The notes under the pieces: generated by a model | Database searches by the model: none | What the model was told of the DNA's origin: nothing | Seen by the model: the letters and a program-made list of their open reading frames with translations, nothing else | Assembly: GCA_030512335.1 (NCBI GenBank) | Contig: JAULSU010000003.1 | Location: 4,030,001 to 4,094,000 of the forward strand | DNA length: 64,000 nt | From: Immersiella caudata | Taxonomy: Eukaryota > Ascomycota > Sordariomycetes > Sordariales > Lasiosphaeriaceae | Direction: 5' to 3' | Program-made: the position numbers and the translations under genes | Shown: positions 60,885-64,000 of the stretch, in pieces | Position numbering within the stretch: position 1 is the stretch's first letter | Layout of the letters: each line of letters opens with the position of its first letter

Positions 60885-61629
60885 GGTTTTAAAGAAATGG
60901 GCTTTCTCTCTCCTCCAAAATTGCGGATCGCGGCTGCTGGGTATGGCGAGAGAATAGCGAGTGTGGGGTGAACAAAAGGCCACACAAAGCGGATTGTGGT
61001 GATGTTTGGTAAAAGGCGGAAAAGTCCTGCTCATCGGGCGACGCAGCGGAATTGTTTTTGGAGGTACCATTGCAACAGACTCACCTGTCAAGTGAGTGGG
61101 TCACGCTTTGTACCTACTTTATGCTGCCATCTGTTTGAGGTGAACAAGAGGCAGTGACTCGGCGGACAATGGGCTATTGAGCGTACCATTGAGCTATTGA
61201 TTCCACCCCAATCTTAGTACCTTTGGTACAATTCACCACACTCGCCACAACATGGCCCAGCGATTCTTTTGTTTAGGTATTTCCTTTTCCCAACCAGCGT
61301 CACCTTCGAACAATCCTTCACCCCTTTGACGAGTACACATTGTGCCGCTGAAGCACCTCTGTTACGCTCGAGGTGAGTAGCCCTTTCTCTGCTTATAAAC
61401 AGGCCCACAGCGGCCACCAGATATGCCTCCAATTCTTTAATACTCACCATCAACGTTGTCGAGCCCTGGTAACTGACTTTGGAAGGCGTAATCACCCCCC
61501 AGATAACCCTCCCATTCCTTCATACGCACCATCAACCGGCTCTGCCCAAACACATCAACGCTGGCAACAACACGCCTCTACGACACCGAGCGACACCCCA
61601 AACAATCTTCAATAACCCTACCCACAACA
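60885..61629. other. Divergent promoter region
   Basis: Upstream of both the kinase gene (-) and the glycine-rich protein gene (+). No gene seen. Confidence 0.4.
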
Positions 61630-62442
61630 ATGGCAAGCCGCTTTGGCGTTGGCCACGGAGGCAGTGCCTGGGGCAACGGACCGCCGAATAACACCCAGCC
61701 GGGAACTGGCGCAGGCCACAGAGGCACCGCCCGGGCGCGGTTCGTCTTCCAGGGACAGGCTGTTACGTTTCGGTCGGCGACTGCCTCAGGGTCCGTCGCC
61801 AAGCCCCAGCTTATTGATCTGAACGTCGGGGATGTCAACCGTTCTATTATCGGTGAGGACACCATCGTTGACAGCGACGGTTCGCCTTGCATGAAACACG
61901 CCAACGGCCAGCCAGCTCAGATCGTCGCCAGCCGAGGTCAAGGAACCCTTGACGAACCTCAAGTTATTTGGCTGTATGACTCCAATCGCGGTTTCCGCCC
62001 ACTCGAGGAGGCCGCAGCCCGCGAGGCTGCGAAGACGGCGAAAATGAAGTGCATCGTAATCCGCCGAAACCTGCACAGTCAAATGGGAAAGAGGATCCCT
62101 GGCTCAGCCCTACCTTCCAAAGCCTCCATCAACACGCCTGGAAGACTCCCGCCGGATCTGGAACGCAGCGATTGGCACATGACTGTGTGTCTCGGAGCCA
62201 GCTTCAAGAGACTTTTCCTACACGGTCATGTATTCTGCTATCCCGTCTTTGACCCACGGCCGCATCAGCTCAAGCTCAACCCAGCGGATCGAACGTACCT
62301 CCGCTCCACTGAGGACAAAGACAAGCAACATTACGAATACTGGATGATGCCGGGCACCAAAGTTCGGAACTCCAAGGGCGTAGTGAGAGTGTTTTATACC
62401 CCGCCACGCCCCACAGCTGCCTCCCTTCCCAAGAAGAAGTAG
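61630..62442 (+). CDS. Unknown protein with Gly-rich N-terminus, 270 aa
   Basis: Single exon from an ATG after CAACA (61630) to TAG. The first 35 residues are Gly/Asn/Pro-rich (VGHGGSAWGNGPPNNTQPG). The rest is a compact soluble sequence with strands (RARFVFQGQAVTFRSA, QVIWLYDSN, MKCIVIRRN), a helix EEAAAREAAKTAKMK, and an ending HYEYWMMPGTKVRNSKG, VVRVFYTPP, KKK. No signal peptide, membrane helix or catalytic motif seen. I do not recognise the family. Regular coding texture, good start context and lack of breaks support a real gene. Confidence 0.7.
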   Translation: MASRFGVGHGGSAWGNGPPNNTQPGTGAGHRGTARARFVFQGQAVTFRSATASGSVAKPQLIDLNVGDVNRSIIGEDTIVDSDGSPCMKHANGQPAQIVASRGQGTLDEPQVIWLYDSNRGFRPLEEAAAREAAKTAKMKCIVIRRNLHSQMGKRIPGSALPSKASINTPGRLPPDLERSDWHMTVCLGASFKRLFLHGHVFCYPVFDPRPHQLKLNPADRTYLRSTEDKDKQHYEYWMMPGTKVRNSKGVVRVFYTPPRPTAASLPKKK

Positions 62443-63395
62443 GTACAGGTAACGACCAGCCTTTCCTTCTTGTCAACTCTTGGCCAAGGCAGCAACACTC
62501 CTCCCAAGAAGACTTGAGCAGCCCTCTTTCTCAACCTATTTCCCCGCTCCCATCCCTCCTCCCGTCAACAGCAAGTGCTGCGGTCTACCCAGCTGCCAAG
62601 GGTACTAGAGATCACGGCGAGTGCTGCACGACCTACCATCTCAGCTGCTACGGAAAGTTGAACTCGACTCGACACTCGACTGGAGGTGGCGGAATTCGGG
62701 ACGGCTAGGGGGTCATAATTCGCAAGGAGATGATGAGCGGATGGGCATGTTGGGGTACCTTATGCAGGACATGACGTGTTGGTAATAATGGAAAAACACA
62801 TGAAAAACAAAATCTCGCTTTAATTTGCATATTGTGGCGTCTACTTCTCGTGGACGAATGCCTTTGATTGAACTTTGCGAGGCGCCGTTTGCATTCCAAA
62901 GGGCCTTGCCCGTGGCATTCTTGGAGGCCCCCTATACTTGTGGATGTATGCTTTCCCATCCTCAAAGGGCGTTTTACGTGCGTCAAAATGTCTGATTTAC
63001 ATCAGAAAGGACCATGGCCATATTCCCGATGGCCTCAGACTCGTCGTTAGGGGCGTCGAATACATTCTTGAAGGGCTTTCACCAACTTCTGTCCCCGATG
63101 AATTTAAAGGTGCGACAGCTAACCTGTGATACACCACGACCTGCTCACCTGTTTGAGACGTTTTATCTGCTTGGGTTTACCGGATCAAACTGCCTTCTGA
63201 AATACTGGCCAGCGATGTAAGACAATCAATACAGCATCATCTAGGCAACCAGAACTCCCGCTACGTCCCCCGAAACCTAGGCCCTGAGACCCCTAATCAA
63301 ATAGTATAAGTGCCTCGGAAAAGATCACGCCTCTCGCTCTCCCTCTTTCTCCCTCTCAACCCCCTCTCTTCGTCTCTCTCCCTCTCTTTCTTCAC
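62443..63395. other. Intergenic, pyrimidine-rich near its right end
   Basis: No supported gene. The stretch 63331-63392 is almost only C and T (CTCTCC-type repeats) and would lie in the 3' UTR of the caspase-like gene. Confidence 0.45.
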
Positions 63396-64000
63396 TCAAT
63401 CAACATCAACATAATACCCCCTCCCTCTTCCTCTCCTCTCCGCATCCAACAAATTCGGCAACGTAATATACTGCTCCGGGTCATGCGGCAGCAACTGCTT
63501 GAATATCGGCTGACTCCCCACCGAATCCTTCAGCAGCTTATCCTCCATAATCTGATGCAGCCTCTTCGTCGTCAAAAACGGCGCCGGCGACGTCGTCCTC
63601 GAACCGCCATCTCTCGGCGGCTGAGAAGGCACCCACTCGTCGAGGACATCGCACATGGCGGCCGTCATGTCGTCGGAGGTGGAGGATTCGAAGCCGCATG
63701 CGGCGAAGAGGTGCTTGGTGTAGCCCTCGGCGGACTTGGAGGGTTGCCAGTTGACGTGTCGGAGGTTAGCGCCACCGGCGGCGCAGCAGTCAAGGATGAG
63801 GAGGAGATCGCAGGGGGCGCCAAGGATGGTTTCGCGGATGTCGGACCATTTTACTTCGGCTACGGGGCGGTACCGTTCGCTGGGACAGAGGTTATTACGG
63901 GGAGAGAGGGGAAGAGAGAGGGGAGACGCACTACTTCTTAAGCAGCTTGTGGTAGTTTTTCTCGAGGCCGTGGGAGGGACAGGCGTCGCCGCTGAGCATG
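63396..64000 (-). CDS. Caspase-fold (peptidase C14-like) protein, C-terminal part (partial, runs off right edge)
   Basis: The last exon is 63879..63396 (TGA stop), preceded by a GT-AG intron (63934..63880) and an exon that continues beyond the window (64000..63935). The join restores a frame reading KWSDIRETILGAPCDLLLIL, then LDCCAAGGA, the catalytic-cysteine strand of caspase/metacaspase-like fungal peptidases (D-x-C-C-x-A-G), and later FAACGFESSTSDDMTAAMCD and DKLLKDSVGSQPIFKQL. The catalytic histidine lies upstream, outside the window. Fungi have many such orphan caspase-like proteins, some as effector domains of NLRs; this one seems a stand-alone chain, but the missing N-terminus prevents certainty. 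It abuts the CT-rich tract downstream. Confidence 0.8.
   Translation of the reverse strand, partial: CSAATPVPPTASRKTTTSCLRSSASPLSLPLSPRNNLCPSERYRPVAEVKWSDIRETILGAPCDLLLILDCCAAGGANLRHVNWQPSKSAEGYTKHLFAACGFESSTSDDMTAAMCDVLDEWVPSQPPRDGGSRTTSPAPFLTTKRLHQIMEDKLLKDSVGSQPIFKQLLPHDPEQYITLPNLLDAERRGRGRGYYVDVD

Overview
The window looks like nuclear DNA of a filamentous ascomycete, most likely a Sordariomycete. Evidence: genes carry short GT-AG introns (about 50-110 nt, one probable GC-AG), tRNAs carry introns just 3' of the anticodon, and the gene families are typical of moulds (HET domain, patatin-NACHT-WD40, Clr5, cutinase, tyrosinase, C2H2 proteins with a STAND-like N-terminus, small secreted proteins). 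All family calls come from reading motifs in the translations; no database search was run.

Layout. 1-12 kb: end of a glutathione S-transferase gene (cut by the left edge), a frameshifted SUR7-like membrane gene, a two-exon secreted cysteine protein, tRNA-Glu, a cutinase, a tRNA-like relic, a wrecked SF1 helicase and tRNA-Ala. 12-17 kb: a five-exon cytochrome P450, a small four-helix membrane protein resembling hydroxylaminobenzene mutase, and a broken aminoglycoside-phosphotransferase-like gene. 17-34 kb: an allorecognition-type accessory island. Two large HET genes (17.3-19.7 and 27.8-30.2 kb, both minus strand) enclose a ~100-bp tandem array, a truncated cullin relic and an eroded patatin-NACHT-WD40 receptor. 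A GPI-type secreted protein, tRNA-Pro and a second NACHT fragment follow. 34-46 kb: a metallophosphoesterase relic, a thioesterase/carboxylesterase, a one-helix protein with a prion-like tail, a tyrosinase, a secreted protein, a broken MFS transporter and an intact SET-domain protein with a signal-like N-terminus. 46-58 kb: a 1256-aa C2H2 protein convergent with a multi-pass membrane protein, a degenerate Clr5 gene, two diverged copies of a dispersed repeat flanking a VOC-family gene, and a helical-protein gene with an early stop. 58-64 kb: a core-like block with a PhnB-like VOC protein, an SRPK-type kinase, an unknown glycine-rich protein and the end of a caspase-like gene cut by the right edge.

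The striking property is the density of broken genes (SUR7-like, helicase, APH-like, cullin, NLR, second NACHT, phosphoesterase, MFS, Clr5, helical protein) between intact ones, including open frames of 790-1256 codons. That fits an accessory or subtelomere-like region where immunity and allorecognition genes turn over. Several frame breaks sit at homopolymer runs, so assembly error must be excluded before each is called a pseudogene. No complete operon-like system is visible. The best candidates for unusual biology are the HET/NLR/cullin island and the tandem array directly upstream of an intact HET gene.
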